DNA of 64,000 nt, taken from Streptomyces hyderabadensis (lineage in GTDB: Bacteria > Actinomycetota > Actinomycetes > Streptomycetales > Streptomycetaceae). Each line of letters starts with the position of its first letter. The stretch's first letter is position 1. The stretch spans positions 1 to 64,000 of the forward strand of contig NZ_JAIOJZ010000034.1 in NCBI RefSeq assembly GCF_020404845.1. Reading direction: 5' to 3'. Of this stretch, positions 40,648-49,303 are shown one piece after another. The notes under the pieces were generated by a model. It ran no database searches, was not told the DNA's origin, and was given only the letters and a program-made list of their open reading frames with translations. The translations under genes were made by a program, and so were the position numbers.

Positions 40648-41538
40648 ATGAGTGAAGGAACCATGCAGCTACGAGCCCAGCGTGACCAGCGAGACCCGCA
40701 AGCGAAGCGAGCGAAGCGACTCACCCGCGTCCTTGTCGGCGCGGCCGCCGTACCCGTGATGCTGGTGGCAGCCGGCTGCTCCTCGGACTCCGGCTCCGAC
40801 GACGGCAAGGACAAGGCCGCGCAGGAGTCCGCCGCGTCGAAGTCCGCGAGCCCGTCCCCGACGGTGCAGGCGGCGGCGTTCCGGAAGCTTCCGGAGCCGT
40901 GCTCGGTGGTGACGAAGAAGACGCTGGACGACCTGGTGCCGAAGGGCGACTCCGGCAAGGAGGGCGCGTCCAACGACACGGCGATGCGGGCCAGTTGCTC
41001 CTGGGACAGCCTCGACGACAACGGGGTGAAGGGGTCCCAGTTCCGCTGGCTGAGCGTGTCGATGCTGCGCTTCGAGTCGGACGTGACGCGCGGCGCGGGC
41101 GACAAGCTGGCGCGTGACTACTACCAGAAGCAGCTGACGGACGCGCAGACCGCGGAGGGCGCGAAGAGCGTCAAGACCACGCCGGTGAGCGGCACGGGCG
41201 ACGAGGCCGCGGTGGTGCGCTACGACCTGAAGAAGAAGGAAGGCACCTTCAAGCAGCAGACGGTCGTGGCACGCGTGGAGAACGTCGTCGTCACGGTCGA
41301 CTTCAACGGCGCGGGCCTGGCGGGCGACAAGACCCCGGACGCCGACGACCTGGTGAAGGACGCGCAGAAGGCCGCCAAGGAGGCGGTGGCCGCGGTGACG
41401 AAGGCCAACGGCGCGGCCGCCGGCGGCAAGCCGAGCGGTACGCCGTCGCCCTCCGGGTCGTCCTCCGGGTCGTCCTCCGAAAAGCCGTCGGAGGATTCCA
41501 CGCAGTCGTCCTCGAAGGCGCCCGCCAAGGACAGCTGA
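40648..41538 (+). CDS. DUF3558 family lipoprotein
   Basis: A 296-residue secreted lipoprotein, paralogous to its upstream neighbour. A basic N-terminus (QAKRAKRLTR) leads into a hydrophobic core and lipobox VAAGC near residue 44. The mature domain starts FRKLPEPCSVVTKKTLDDLVP and contains ASCSWDS, the second conserved cysteine. A Ser/Pro/Lys-rich tail follows residue 260. Start at ATG 40648 or 40663; both lack an ideal ribosome site. Function unknown. Confidence 0.87.
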   Translation: MSEGTMQLRAQRDQRDPQAKRAKRLTRVLVGAAAVPVMLVAAGCSSDSGSDDGKDKAAQESAASKSASPSPTVQAAAFRKLPEPCSVVTKKTLDDLVPKGDSGKEGASNDTAMRASCSWDSLDDNGVKGSQFRWLSVSMLRFESDVTRGAGDKLARDYYQKQLTDAQTAEGAKSVKTTPVSGTGDEAAVVRYDLKKKEGTFKQQTVVARVENVVVTVDFNGAGLAGDKTPDADDLVKDAQKAAKEAVAAVTKANGAAAGGKPSGTPSPSGSSSGSSSEKPSEDSTQSSSKAPAKDS

Positions 41539-41588
41539 CGGTCTCTTCGACCCACCGGCCACCCGTCCCCCGCACACATGTGCCACTC

Positions 41589-41602
41589 TGTTGCGCGCAA
41601 CA
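41589..41602. promoter_or_regulatory. Perfect palindrome TGTTGCGCGCAACA
   Basis: A 14-bp perfect palindrome 25 bp before the DUF2637 gene start, between it and the DUF3558 lipoprotein. The position suits an operator over the promoter; the binding protein is unknown. Confidence 0.5.
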
Positions 41603-41626
41603 ACACGCAATGGGAGGGGAGTACGG

Positions 41627-42898
41627 GTGGCCGGCCCACTTCAGCTGACACGGACGCACCGGGTCCTCATCGGCATGGTCGTCTTCGGTGCCGTCATCAT
41701 CGCGGGCATCGGCTTCGCGGGTTCGTACGCGGCGGTGCGCGAGCTGGCCCTGAAGAAGGGCTTCGGGAACTTCAGCTACGTCTTCCCGATCGGCATCGAC
41801 GCGGGCATCTGCGTGCTGCTCGCCCTGGACCTGCTGCTGACCTGGATCCGCATCCCCTTCCCGCTGCTGCGGCAGACGGCGTGGCTGCTGACGGCGGCGA
41901 CGATCGCGTTCAACGGCGCGGCGGCCTGGCCCGACCCGCTGGGCGTGGGCATGCACGGCGTGATCCCGGTCCTGTTCGTGGTGTCGGTGGAGGCCGCCCG
42001 GCACGCGATCGGGCGGATCGCCGACATCACCGCCGACAAGCACATGGAGGGCGTCCGGCTCACCCGCTGGCTGCTCTCGCCGGTGCCGACGTTCCTGCTG
42101 TGGCGGCGTATGAAGCTGTGGGAGCTGCGCTCCTACGAGCAGGTGATCAAGCTGGAGCAGGAGCGGCTGGTCTACCAGGCCCGGCTGCGTTCGCGGTTCG
42201 GCCGCGCCTGGCGCCGCAAGGCGCCCGTGGAGTCCCTGATGCCGCTGCGGCTGGCCCGCTACGGCGTCCCGCTGGCGCAGACCGCCCCCTCCGGGCTGGC
42301 GGCTGCGGGTATCGAGCCCGCCCTGCTCCCACCCGCCCCGCGGCCCCAGGAGCCGACCCCGCAGGCGGCGCCCCCGGCCGAGCAGCGGGCCGAGCTGGTC
42401 GGCGCGCCGGACGCGGAGCCGGAGCGGGCGGACGGGCCGACGGTGGACCAGAACCCGTGGCTGCACGCCCGGGACCCGCAGTCGGTCGAGTACCACGGTG
42501 ACTACGACCCGACGTACGACCCGGACCAGTACGCCCAGTGGGAGGCGGAGCAGCGGCAGGCCGACCAGTACCGGCAGCAGTTCGAGGAGGAGCCGCCCGC
42601 GCAGGAGCCCGCTCCGGAGGAGACCGGCAGCTTCCCCATACCGGTCGGCCCGCACCGCACCCGTGAGCTGGGTGAGGGCGGCGGCACGCCGGAGCCCGAG
42701 GGCCCGGGCGAGGACGACTACTACCAGGTCTTCAAGCAGTCGCTCAACAGCGGCAGCGGCTACCCGACCCCGCGGGAGTTCGCCTTCGACGTCGAGGCGA
42801 CGTACGGCGTCTCCCTCCTGGACGCCGAGGCCAAGCGCATGGTCCTGCGGTTCCAGGAGCGCCACGGCGCGGAGCTGGAGGACGAGCACATCGCCTGA
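41627..42898 (+). CDS. DUF2637 membrane protein
   Basis: A 423-residue protein. About four transmembrane helices fall in residues 12-140 (VLIGMVVFGAVIIAGIGFAGSY; FPIGIDAGICVLLALDLLLTW; GVIPVLFVVSVEAARHAIG), matching DUF2637, a family also found as plasmid spread (SpdB-like) proteins. A basic region follows, then a Pro/Glu/Gln-rich linker and a small C-terminal domain (SGYPTPREFAFDVEATYGVSLLDAEAKRMVLRF) that looks like a helical DNA-binding or oligomerisation unit. GTG 41627 has GGGGAG 6 bp upstream. Function unknown. Confidence 0.85.
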   Translation: MAGPLQLTRTHRVLIGMVVFGAVIIAGIGFAGSYAAVRELALKKGFGNFSYVFPIGIDAGICVLLALDLLLTWIRIPFPLLRQTAWLLTAATIAFNGAAAWPDPLGVGMHGVIPVLFVVSVEAARHAIGRIADITADKHMEGVRLTRWLLSPVPTFLLWRRMKLWELRSYEQVIKLEQERLVYQARLRSRFGRAWRRKAPVESLMPLRLARYGVPLAQTAPSGLAAAGIEPALLPPAPRPQEPTPQAAPPAEQRAELVGAPDAEPERADGPTVDQNPWLHARDPQSVEYHGDYDPTYDPDQYAQWEAEQRQADQYRQQFEEEPPAQEPAPEETGSFPIPVGPHRTRELGEGGGTPEPEGPGEDDYYQVFKQSLNSGSGYPTPREFAFDVEATYGVSLLDAEAKRMVLRFQERHGAELEDEHIA

Positions 42899-42910
42899 CG
42901 GCGCCGCGTA

Positions 42911-42954
42911 CGGCGAAGGGGGCGCCCGGTGTGGACCGGGCGCCCCCTTCGCCG
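42911..42954. terminator. Bidirectional terminator between DUF2637 gene and lysS
   Basis: A perfect 19-bp stem (42911-42929 with 42936-42954) and a six-base loop TGTGGA. It lies 12 bp after each of the two convergent genes. Confidence 0.9.
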
Positions 42955-42966
42955 TTGTGGCGGGTC

Positions 42967-44715
42967 CTACTCCCCGAGCAGGGTCCGCACCCGGTCCTGC
43001 CCCACCGCGAGCAGCAGCGTGGGCAGGCGCGGGCCGGTGTCGCGGCCGACGAGCAGGTGGTACAGCAGCGCGAAGAACGTCCGCTGGGCGGTCTTGATCT
43101 CCGGCGGCAGTTCCTTGGGCGTGGCGTCGGCGGGGAAGCCCGCCTGCACCTTGGGCACGCCGTAGACGTGGTGGGTGAGCCCGTCCAGGGACCAGTGGTC
43201 GGCCAGTCCGTCGAGCAGCAGCCGCAGCGACTGCCGGCTCGGCTCGTCGAGGGACTTGAGCAGCTCGGCGTCCGGCTCCCGGCGCACGATGGTGCGCTGG
43301 TCGGCGGGGACGTGGGTGTTGATCCACGCCTCGGCCTTGTCGTAGCGCGGCCGGGCCTCGTCCAGCGCCGCGATCGGGTTCGCCGGGTCCAGCTCGCCGA
43401 GGATGCGCAGCGCCTGGTCCTCGTGTCCGGCGGTGATGTCGGCCACGGAGGCCAGCGTCCGGTACGGCAGCGGCCTGGGCGTGCGGGGCAGCTCACCGGC
43501 GGCGGTGCGCACCGCGCGGGAGTGCGCGGCGGCGTCGGCGGGCAGGGCCGAGCCGTCGGCGACCTTGGCGTCGAGGCGGTCCCACTCGTCGTAGAGCCGC
43601 TGGATCTCCTGGTCGAAGGCGATCTTGAAGGACTGGTTGGGCCGGCGGCGGGCGTACAGCCAGCGCAGCAGCTGCGGCTCCATGATCTGGAGCGCGTCGG
43701 CCGGGGTGGGCACGCCGCCCTTGGAGGAGGACATCTTGGCCATGCCGCTGATGCCGACGAAGGCGTACATCGGGCCGATCGGCTGCTTGCCGCCGAAGAT
43801 CCCGACGATCTGCCCGCCGACCTGGAACGACGACCCGGGCGAGGAGTGGTCCACGCCGCTGGGCTCGAAGACGACCCCCTCGTAGGCCCAGCGCATCGGC
43901 CAGTCGACCTTCCAGACCAGCTTGCCGCGGTTGAACTCGCTCAGCCGCACGGTCTCGGAGAAGCCGCAGGCGGTGCAGGCGTAGGTCAGCTCGGTCGAGT
44001 CGTCGTCGTAGGCGGTGACCGTGGTCAGGTCCTTCTCGCAGTTGCCGCAGTACGGCTTGTACGGGAAGTATCCGGCGGTGCCGGAGCTGCCGTCGTCCTC
44101 GGCGGCGGCGCCGGAGCCCTCGGCGGCCTCCAGCTCGGCCTCGTCGACGGGCTTCTGCGACTTCTGCGGCTTCTTCGCGGGCGCCTTCTTGGTGCGGTAC
44201 TGGTCGAGGATCGCGTCGATGTCCCGCCGGTGCTTCATGGCGTGCAGGATCTGCTCGCGGTAGACACCGGAGGTGTACTGCTCGGTCTGGCTGATCCCGT
44301 CGAACTCGACGCCCAGCTCGGCGAGCGAGGCGGTCATCGCGGCCTTGAAGTGCTCGGCCCAGTTCGGGTGCGGGGAGCCCTCGGGGGCCGGGACGGAGGT
44401 CAGCGGCTTGCCGATGTGCTCGGCCCAGGTCTCGTCGACGCCCGCGACACCGGCCGGCACCTTGCGGTAGCGGTCGTAGTCGTCCCAGGAGATCAGGTGC
44501 CGGACCCGGTGGCCCCGGCGGCGCACCTCGTCGGCGACCAGGTGCGGGGTCATGACCTCGCGGAGGTTGCCCAGGTGGATGGGGCCGGAGGGCGACAGAC
44601 CGGACGCGACGACCACAGGTTTGCCCGGGGCCCGACGCTCCGACTCCTCGATGACCTCATCCGCGAAACGGGAGACCCAGTCGGTGGTCTCGGTGCTCTG
44701 AGCCACGATCGGCAC
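42967..44715 (-). CDS. lysS: Lysyl-tRNA synthetase, class I
   Basis: A 582-residue class I (archaeal-type) LysRS. The HIGH-like motif is GLSPSGPIHLGNLRE near residue 45, and KMSKS appears as AKMSSSKG near 270. A zinc-finger-like CGNCEK...CTACG occurs near 190-220. This form is found in some actinobacteria in place of class II LysRS. GTG 44715 (AGGA 8 bp upstream) is chosen; GTG 44706 is also possible and the frame runs to 44787. Divergent from argS, so the two synthetases share a 173-bp promoter region. Confidence 0.95.
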   Translation of the reverse strand: MPIVAQSTETTDWVSRFADEVIEESERRAPGKPVVVASGLSPSGPIHLGNLREVMTPHLVADEVRRRGHRVRHLISWDDYDRYRKVPAGVAGVDETWAEHIGKPLTSVPAPEGSPHPNWAEHFKAAMTASLAELGVEFDGISQTEQYTSGVYREQILHAMKHRRDIDAILDQYRTKKAPAKKPQKSQKPVDEAELEAAEGSGAAAEDDGSSGTAGYFPYKPYCGNCEKDLTTVTAYDDDSTELTYACTACGFSETVRLSEFNRGKLVWKVDWPMRWAYEGVVFEPSGVDHSSPGSSFQVGGQIVGIFGGKQPIGPMYAFVGISGMAKMSSSKGGVPTPADALQIMEPQLLRWLYARRRPNQSFKIAFDQEIQRLYDEWDRLDAKVADGSALPADAAAHSRAVRTAAGELPRTPRPLPYRTLASVADITAGHEDQALRILGELDPANPIAALDEARPRYDKAEAWINTHVPADQRTIVRREPDAELLKSLDEPSRQSLRLLLDGLADHWSLDGLTHHVYGVPKVQAGFPADATPKELPPEIKTAQRTFFALLYHLLVGRDTGPRLPTLLLAVGQDRVRTLLGE

Positions 44716-44888
44716 GTCCTCTTTCCTGGAACCTCCCCGGAACCGCTCCGGGGACAGCCGGTACGGTCGCCCGGCTGACCGGTCCATTCTCCCAGCCCGG
44801 CCCGCATCCGCGAAAACCGCTTTTCACCGCATGGGATACTCGGTTTCTGTACTACTTCCACGAACCCGAGCAGAACGGCAGCCACTCC

Positions 44889-46649
44889 ATGGCCTCGGTC
44901 ACGTCCCTCACCCACTCCGTCCAGCAGCAGCTCGCGTCCGCCCTCACGGCCACCCGGCCGGAGGCCGCCGGCGCCGACCCGCTGCTGCGACGCAGTGACC
45001 GGGCGGACTACCAGGCCAACGGCATCCTCGCGCTGGCCAAGAAGGCGAAGGCGAACCCTCGGGAGCTGGCCGCCGAGGTCGTCGCCCGCATCACCACCGG
45101 TGACGAGCTGATCAAGGACGTCGAGGTCTCCGGACCCGGCTTCCTCAACATCACCGTCGCCGACCGGGCGATCACCGCCAACCTCGCCGCGCGGCTCGCG
45201 GACGGCGAGCGCCTCGGCGTGCCGCTGAAGCAGGACGCGGGCACCACGGTCGTCGACTACGCCCAGCCGAACGTGGCGAAGGAGATGCACGTCGGCCACC
45301 TGCGGTCGGCGGTGATCGGCGACGCGCTGCGCGGCATGCTCGACTTCACCGGCGAGAAGACGATCGGCCGGCACCACATCGGTGACTGGGGCACCCAGTT
45401 CGGCATGCTCATCCAGTACCTGTTCGAGCACCCGGGCGAGCTGGCCCCGGCCGGGGAGGTCGACGGCGAGCAGGCCATGTCGAACCTGAACCGGGTGTAC
45501 AAGGCGTCGCGGGCGCTCTTCGACGCGGACGAGGAGTTCAAGGAGCGGGCCCGCAAGCGGGTCGTCGCCCTCCAGTCCGGCGACAAGGAGACGCTGGAGC
45601 TGTGGCAGCAGTTCGTGGACGAGTCGAAGGTCTACTTCTACTCCGTCTTCGACAAGCTCGACATGGAGATCCGCGACGAGGAGATCGTCGGCGAGTCCGC
45701 GTACAACGACGGCATGCCGGAGACCGCCCGCCTCCTGGAGGAGATGGGTGTCGCGGTGCGCTCCGAGGGCGCGCTCGTGGTGTTCTTCGACGAGATCCGC
45801 GGCAAGGACGACCAGCCGGTCCCGCTGATCGTGCAGAAGGCGGACGGCGGCTTCGGCTATGCGGCCTCCGACCTGACCGCGATCCGCAACCGGGTCCAGG
45901 ACCTGGCCGCCACCACGCTGCTGTACGTGGTCGACGTGCGCCAGTCGCTGCACTTCAGGATGGTCTTCGAGACCGCCCGCCGGGCCGGCTGGCTGAACGA
46001 CGACGTCACCGCGCACAACATGGCGTACGGCACGGTGCTCGGCGCGGACGGCAAGCCCTTCAAGACGCGTGCGGGCGAGACCGTGCGGCTGGAGGACCTG
46101 CTGGACGAGGCCGTGCAGCGGGCGGCGGAGGTCGTGCGGGAGAAGGCGCGGGACCTCACCGAGGACGAGATCCAGGAGCGGGCGGCGCAGGTCGGCATCG
46201 GGGCCGTGAAGTACGCGGACCTGTCGACGTCGCCGAACCGCGACTACAAGTTCGACCTGGACCAGATGGTCTCGCTCAACGGCGACACGTCCGTCTACCT
46301 CCAGTACGCCTACGCCCGGATCCGGTCCATCCTCCGCAAGGCCGGCGAGGTGGGCCCCGCCGCCCACCCGGAGCTGGCGCTGCACGAGGCGGAGCGCGCG
46401 CTGGGCCTGCACCTGGACGCGTTCGGGGACACGGTCTTCGAGGCGGCCGCGGAGTACGCCCCGCACAAGCTCGCCGCGTACCTGTACCAGCTGGCGTCGC
46501 TGTACACGACGTTCTACGACAAGTGCCCGGTGCTGAAGGCCGAGACGCCGGAGCAGGTGGAGAACCGCCTGTTCCTGTGCGACCTCACGGCCCGCACCCT
46601 GCACCGGGGCATGGCCCTGCTGGGCATCCGGACGCCCGAGCGGCTCTGA
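44889..46649 (+). CDS. argS: Arginyl-tRNA synthetase
   Basis: A 586-residue class I enzyme. The additional N-terminal domain (about 1-110) ends before the HIGH-like VAKEMHVGHLRSAVIGD motif near residue 135. The C-terminal anticodon domain contains YLQYAYARIRSILRK and PHKLAAYLYQLASLYTTFYDKCPV. As in many ArgRSs, a canonical KMSKS is replaced; here the KPFKTRAGETVRLEDLLDEA region is at that place. ATG 44889. Single-gene transcription unit ended by a hairpin. Confidence 0.96.
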   Translation: MASVTSLTHSVQQQLASALTATRPEAAGADPLLRRSDRADYQANGILALAKKAKANPRELAAEVVARITTGDELIKDVEVSGPGFLNITVADRAITANLAARLADGERLGVPLKQDAGTTVVDYAQPNVAKEMHVGHLRSAVIGDALRGMLDFTGEKTIGRHHIGDWGTQFGMLIQYLFEHPGELAPAGEVDGEQAMSNLNRVYKASRALFDADEEFKERARKRVVALQSGDKETLELWQQFVDESKVYFYSVFDKLDMEIRDEEIVGESAYNDGMPETARLLEEMGVAVRSEGALVVFFDEIRGKDDQPVPLIVQKADGGFGYAASDLTAIRNRVQDLAATTLLYVVDVRQSLHFRMVFETARRAGWLNDDVTAHNMAYGTVLGADGKPFKTRAGETVRLEDLLDEAVQRAAEVVREKARDLTEDEIQERAAQVGIGAVKYADLSTSPNRDYKFDLDQMVSLNGDTSVYLQYAYARIRSILRKAGEVGPAAHPELALHEAERALGLHLDAFGDTVFEAAAEYAPHKLAAYLYQLASLYTTFYDKCPVLKAETPEQVENRLFLCDLTARTLHRGMALLGIRTPERL

Positions 46650-46669
46650 GCGCCTCGGCGACCCGGCAC

Positions 46670-46705
46670 GCGGCCCGTCCTCTCCCCCGAGGGAGGACGG
46701 GCCGC
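46670..46705. terminator. Terminator between argS and the PGB gene
   Basis: Arms GCGGCCCGTCCTC (46670-46682) and GAGGACGGGCCGC (46693-46705), loop of 10 bases, between convergent genes. Confidence 0.85.
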
Positions 46706-46732
46706 GGCGTGTGTGCGGTTCGTCGGGTCCGG

Positions 46733-47182
46733 TCAGCAGGTCTCGTTGAACTCCCAGAACGCCGCCTTGGTCTTCGGCCCGGCGATCCCGTCAGCCGTAC
46801 CGGCGTTGTAGCCGCGGGAGTTCAGGTAGCGCTGCAGTCCCCGGATCGTCTTGGGGCCGACGATCCCGTCGATCTCGTCCTTGGGGTAGAGCCCCTCGGA
46901 CGCGAACATGCGCTGCGCCGCCTTCCAGCTGTTGGTGCCCAGCAGCCCGTCGGCCGAGCCGGGGTTGTGCCCCATGAACTCGAGGTAGCACTGCCAGTTC
47001 CTGGCGTGCCTGGTGTCCAGCCCCAGGTTGTTCACGGCCAGCACGGACACCGCCTCCGCGCTCGCCGCCCGCTGCCGGGCCGGCTCCGGCGCGGCCGTCG
47101 CGGTGCCCGCCGCCGCCAGTGAGCCGACGGCGATCCCGGCCGTGGTGGCCACACTCACGAGTGCCCTGGTCAAAGCTCGCAT
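46733..47182 (-). CDS. Secreted peptidoglycan-binding-domain protein
   Basis: A 149-residue exported protein. The Sec signal peptide ends near AATATAAPEP (cleavage around residue 31). The mature part has two related peptidoglycan-binding (PGB_1) units: NPGSADGLLGTNSWKAAQRM and NAGTADGIAGPKTKAAFWEF, with DGIVGPKTIRGLQRYL between them. There is no catalytic domain, so it should bind the cell wall and may act as a ligand or spacer. GGAGGGG 4 bp before ATG 47182. Divergent from an XRE-TM protein that carries the same kind of PGB domain outside the membrane. Confidence 0.9.
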   Translation of the reverse strand: MRALTRALVSVATTAGIAVGSLAAAGTATAAPEPARQRAASAEAVSVLAVNNLGLDTRHARNWQCYLEFMGHNPGSADGLLGTNSWKAAQRMFASEGLYPKDEIDGIVGPKTIRGLQRYLNSRGYNAGTADGIAGPKTKAAFWEFNETC

Positions 47183-47468
47183 GGTTCCCCTCCGATGCGT
47201 TCGCGGTGCTGTCGAGGACGATCCTGCGGTCCCGGCGGCGCGCTCGGCGACGGCCGCACCGCACCTGGCGGACTCGCGGGACGTCCCGCCCCGCGACCTG
47301 CGGGGACGCCGCCCGCCGAGACGGCGCCACGGGACGGCCGGGGCGGGCGGTGGCCGATTCCGTACGGGTGCGGGAACCGATGCCCGACGGGTGTCGTGGT
47401 CGCTGATGCAGAATGAGGCCGGGGGAACGGGAACCTGGACCAGCGAGCCCGGACGCGAGTGGGGGAAC
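47183..47468. promoter_or_regulatory. Divergent intergenic region, PGB gene / XRE-TM-PGB gene
   Basis: 286 bp with no gene I can support; it must carry both promoters. No clear palindrome was found by eye. Confidence 0.4.
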
Positions 47469-48305
47469 ATGTCGCGTTGGAAAGAGCTGCCCGCCGAACT
47501 CGACCCGCGCGTCCACCAGTTGGTGGTGCGATTACGGCGGCTGAAGGACCACGGCGGACTGAGCATGCGGCAGCTGGCCGCGAAGACGGGGTACAGCGCG
47601 AAGTCCTGGGAGCGCTATCTCGGCGGGCGGTCGCTGCCGCCCCGGGAGGCCGTCGAGGCGATGGCCCGGATCGTCGGTGAGGAGCCGACCCGGCTGCTCG
47701 CGCTGCACGAGGTCGCCGCCGAGCGCTGGGCGCGGACCCGCGGGGGCGTCCTCGCCGAGCCGGACGGCACGGCAGCCGCCGGGCGGGAGGGCGCGGCGGC
47801 CGTGACCCCGGCCGGGGGCGAGCGGACCGGAGGGCGGTGGCCGCGCGGTGCCGTGGTGGCGGGGGCGGTGGCCCTCGTCCTGGCCGTCTCCGCCGCCGTC
47901 CTGCTGGCGGTGCGGCTCCCCGGCGGCTCCGACGCCGACCCGGGTGCCGGGGGCGGCGACCGGGCGAACGGTACGACGACGGCCACGCCCGCCCCGGCCA
48001 CCGCGTCGGCGTCCCGCTCGCCGGTCACCTACACCTGCCGGATCACCCGGACCGACGGCCGCTGGTACGCGGGCAACAGCCGTACCCGGGACGCCATCGT
48101 GGCCTACGGCGAGGCGGGCCCCGAGGTCGCCGAGGTGCAGTGCCTGCTGGCGCGGGCGGGGCTCTCGCCGGGGGAGGTCGACGGGATCTTCGGCCCGATG
48201 ACGCAGCGCGCGGTCAAGCGGGTGCAGAAGCGGCACGGGCTCGTCGTGGACGGCATCGTCGGCCCGCACACCTGGAAGGCACTGCGGGGGAAGGCGCCGA
48301 AGTGA
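47469..48305 (+). CDS. Membrane-anchored XRE regulator with extracellular PGB domain
   Basis: A 278-residue protein. An XRE-type HTH at about 12-75 (LVVRLRRLKDHGGLSMRQLAAKTGYSAKSWERYL) is followed by a linker, one transmembrane helix near 128-150 (AVVAGAVALVLAVSAAVLLAV), and an extracellular part with a PGB_1 unit at about 205-275 (AEVQCLLARAGLSPGEVDGIFGPMTQRAVKRVQKRHGLVVDGIVGPHTW). It can therefore couple cell-wall state to transcription. Codon 22 is TTA (47532-47534), the rare leucine codon read by bldA tRNA in Streptomyces. ATG 47469 with GGGGGAA upstream. It overlaps the next gene by 4 bp. Confidence 0.9.
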   Translation: MSRWKELPAELDPRVHQLVVRLRRLKDHGGLSMRQLAAKTGYSAKSWERYLGGRSLPPREAVEAMARIVGEEPTRLLALHEVAAERWARTRGGVLAEPDGTAAAGREGAAAVTPAGGERTGGRWPRGAVVAGAVALVLAVSAAVLLAVRLPGGSDADPGAGGGDRANGTTTATPAPATASASRSPVTYTCRITRTDGRWYAGNSRTRDAIVAYGEAGPEVAEVQCLLARAGLSPGEVDGIFGPMTQRAVKRVQKRHGLVVDGIVGPHTWKALRGKAPK

Positions 48306-49183
48306 CGCCGGAACACGACCGGCTGACCACGGCGCTGCGGGAGTTGCGCACGCGTACGGGCCTGAGCCTGGCGGCGCTGGCGGAGCGCACCACGTACAGC
48401 AAGTCGTCCTGGGAGCGCTACCTCAACGGCAAGACGGTGCCGCCGCGCCGGGCCGTGCGGGACCTGTGCCGGCTGGCGCGGGAGCCGGAGGGGCGGCTGC
48501 TGGCGCTGTGGGAGATCGCCGAGTCGGAGTGGAGCGGACGCGGGGCGCGGCCCGCCCCGGCCCCGCCGGAGGCCGCCCCCGCGGGCCCCTCCCCTCCGCA
48601 ACCGCCGCCCGAGCCGCCGCCGTCCCGGGGCCCGGCCGGGCCGCGCCTGGGCCGCGGACGCCTGCTGGTGGTGCTGGCGTCGGTGTGTGCGGTCACCGCG
48701 GGGGGTGTCGGCTCGGCGCTCCTGCTGCTGCCGCACCGGCCGGGCGACCGGGGCGCCCACGGGCCGCCGTCCGCCGCGCCGTCCGTACCCGGCCCCCGCT
48801 GCCGGGGCGCCGCCTGCGAGGGCCAGGACCCGATGCACATGTACTGCGGCTCGGGACCCGACACCCTCACCACCGAACGCACCGCCACCGGCGCCCGGGT
48901 GGAGCTGCGCTACAGCCCCGCGTGCCAGGCCGGATGGGCCAGGATGTGGGGGACGCGGGTCGGGGACCGGCTGGAGGTGACGGCGGGCGGCCCGACCCGG
49001 CGCGCGGAGATCGCGGACGAGGTCGACGCGGAGTCCTACGTCTACACGGTCATGACCGCGGCCCGCCCCGGGAGCGTCGTCCGGGCCTGCTTCCGGCCCG
49101 CCTCGGCCGACGGCGAACGGGAGTGCGTCGACGCCCGCGTGGGCGCCGCCGACCCGACCACCCGGTCGCCGTCGCCCCGGTAG
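48302..49183 (+). CDS. Membrane-anchored XRE regulator with extracellular DUF2690 domain
   Basis: A 293-residue protein sharing layout with its upstream neighbour. The XRE HTH is at about 5-65 (LRELRTRTGLSLAALAERTTYSKSSWERYLNG), a Pro-rich linker and transmembrane helix follow near 120-143, and the outer domain (about 165-290; CRGAACEGQDPMHMYCG, CQAGWARMWG, ACFRP...CVDARV) has the cysteine pattern of DUF2690. GTG 48302 overlaps the previous stop (GTGA), so the two regulators are made together and may act as a pair. Confidence 0.88.
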   Translation: MTPEHDRLTTALRELRTRTGLSLAALAERTTYSKSSWERYLNGKTVPPRRAVRDLCRLAREPEGRLLALWEIAESEWSGRGARPAPAPPEAAPAGPSPPQPPPEPPPSRGPAGPRLGRGRLLVVLASVCAVTAGGVGSALLLLPHRPGDRGAHGPPSAAPSVPGPRCRGAACEGQDPMHMYCGSGPDTLTTERTATGARVELRYSPACQAGWARMWGTRVGDRLEVTAGGPTRRAEIADEVDAESYVYTVMTAARPGSVVRACFRPASADGERECVDARVGAADPTTRSPSPR

Positions 49184-49267
49184 CGCCGGGGCCCGGGAGC
49201 GGTCCGCCGTCCGCGGCACCGGTTGCGGGGTGGGGACAACCCCCGGTGCGGACACCGGTCCACCGCA

Positions 49268-49291
49268 GTGCACAGACACCTGTGCACAGAC
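49268..49291. repeat. Direct repeat GTGCACAGAC upstream of the ArsR-like gene
   Basis: Copies at 49268-49277 and 49282-49291, 14 bp apart, ending 12 bp before the start codon. Possibly the regulator's own binding site. Confidence 0.45.
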
Positions 49292-49303
49292 GACTGTGGA
49301 CGC

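Noticed and set aside
41627..42898. Integrated conjugative element marked by the DUF2637 (SpdB-like) gene
   Set aside because: There are no integrase, Tra/FtsK-like or replication genes and no att repeats nearby; neighbours are housekeeping genes.
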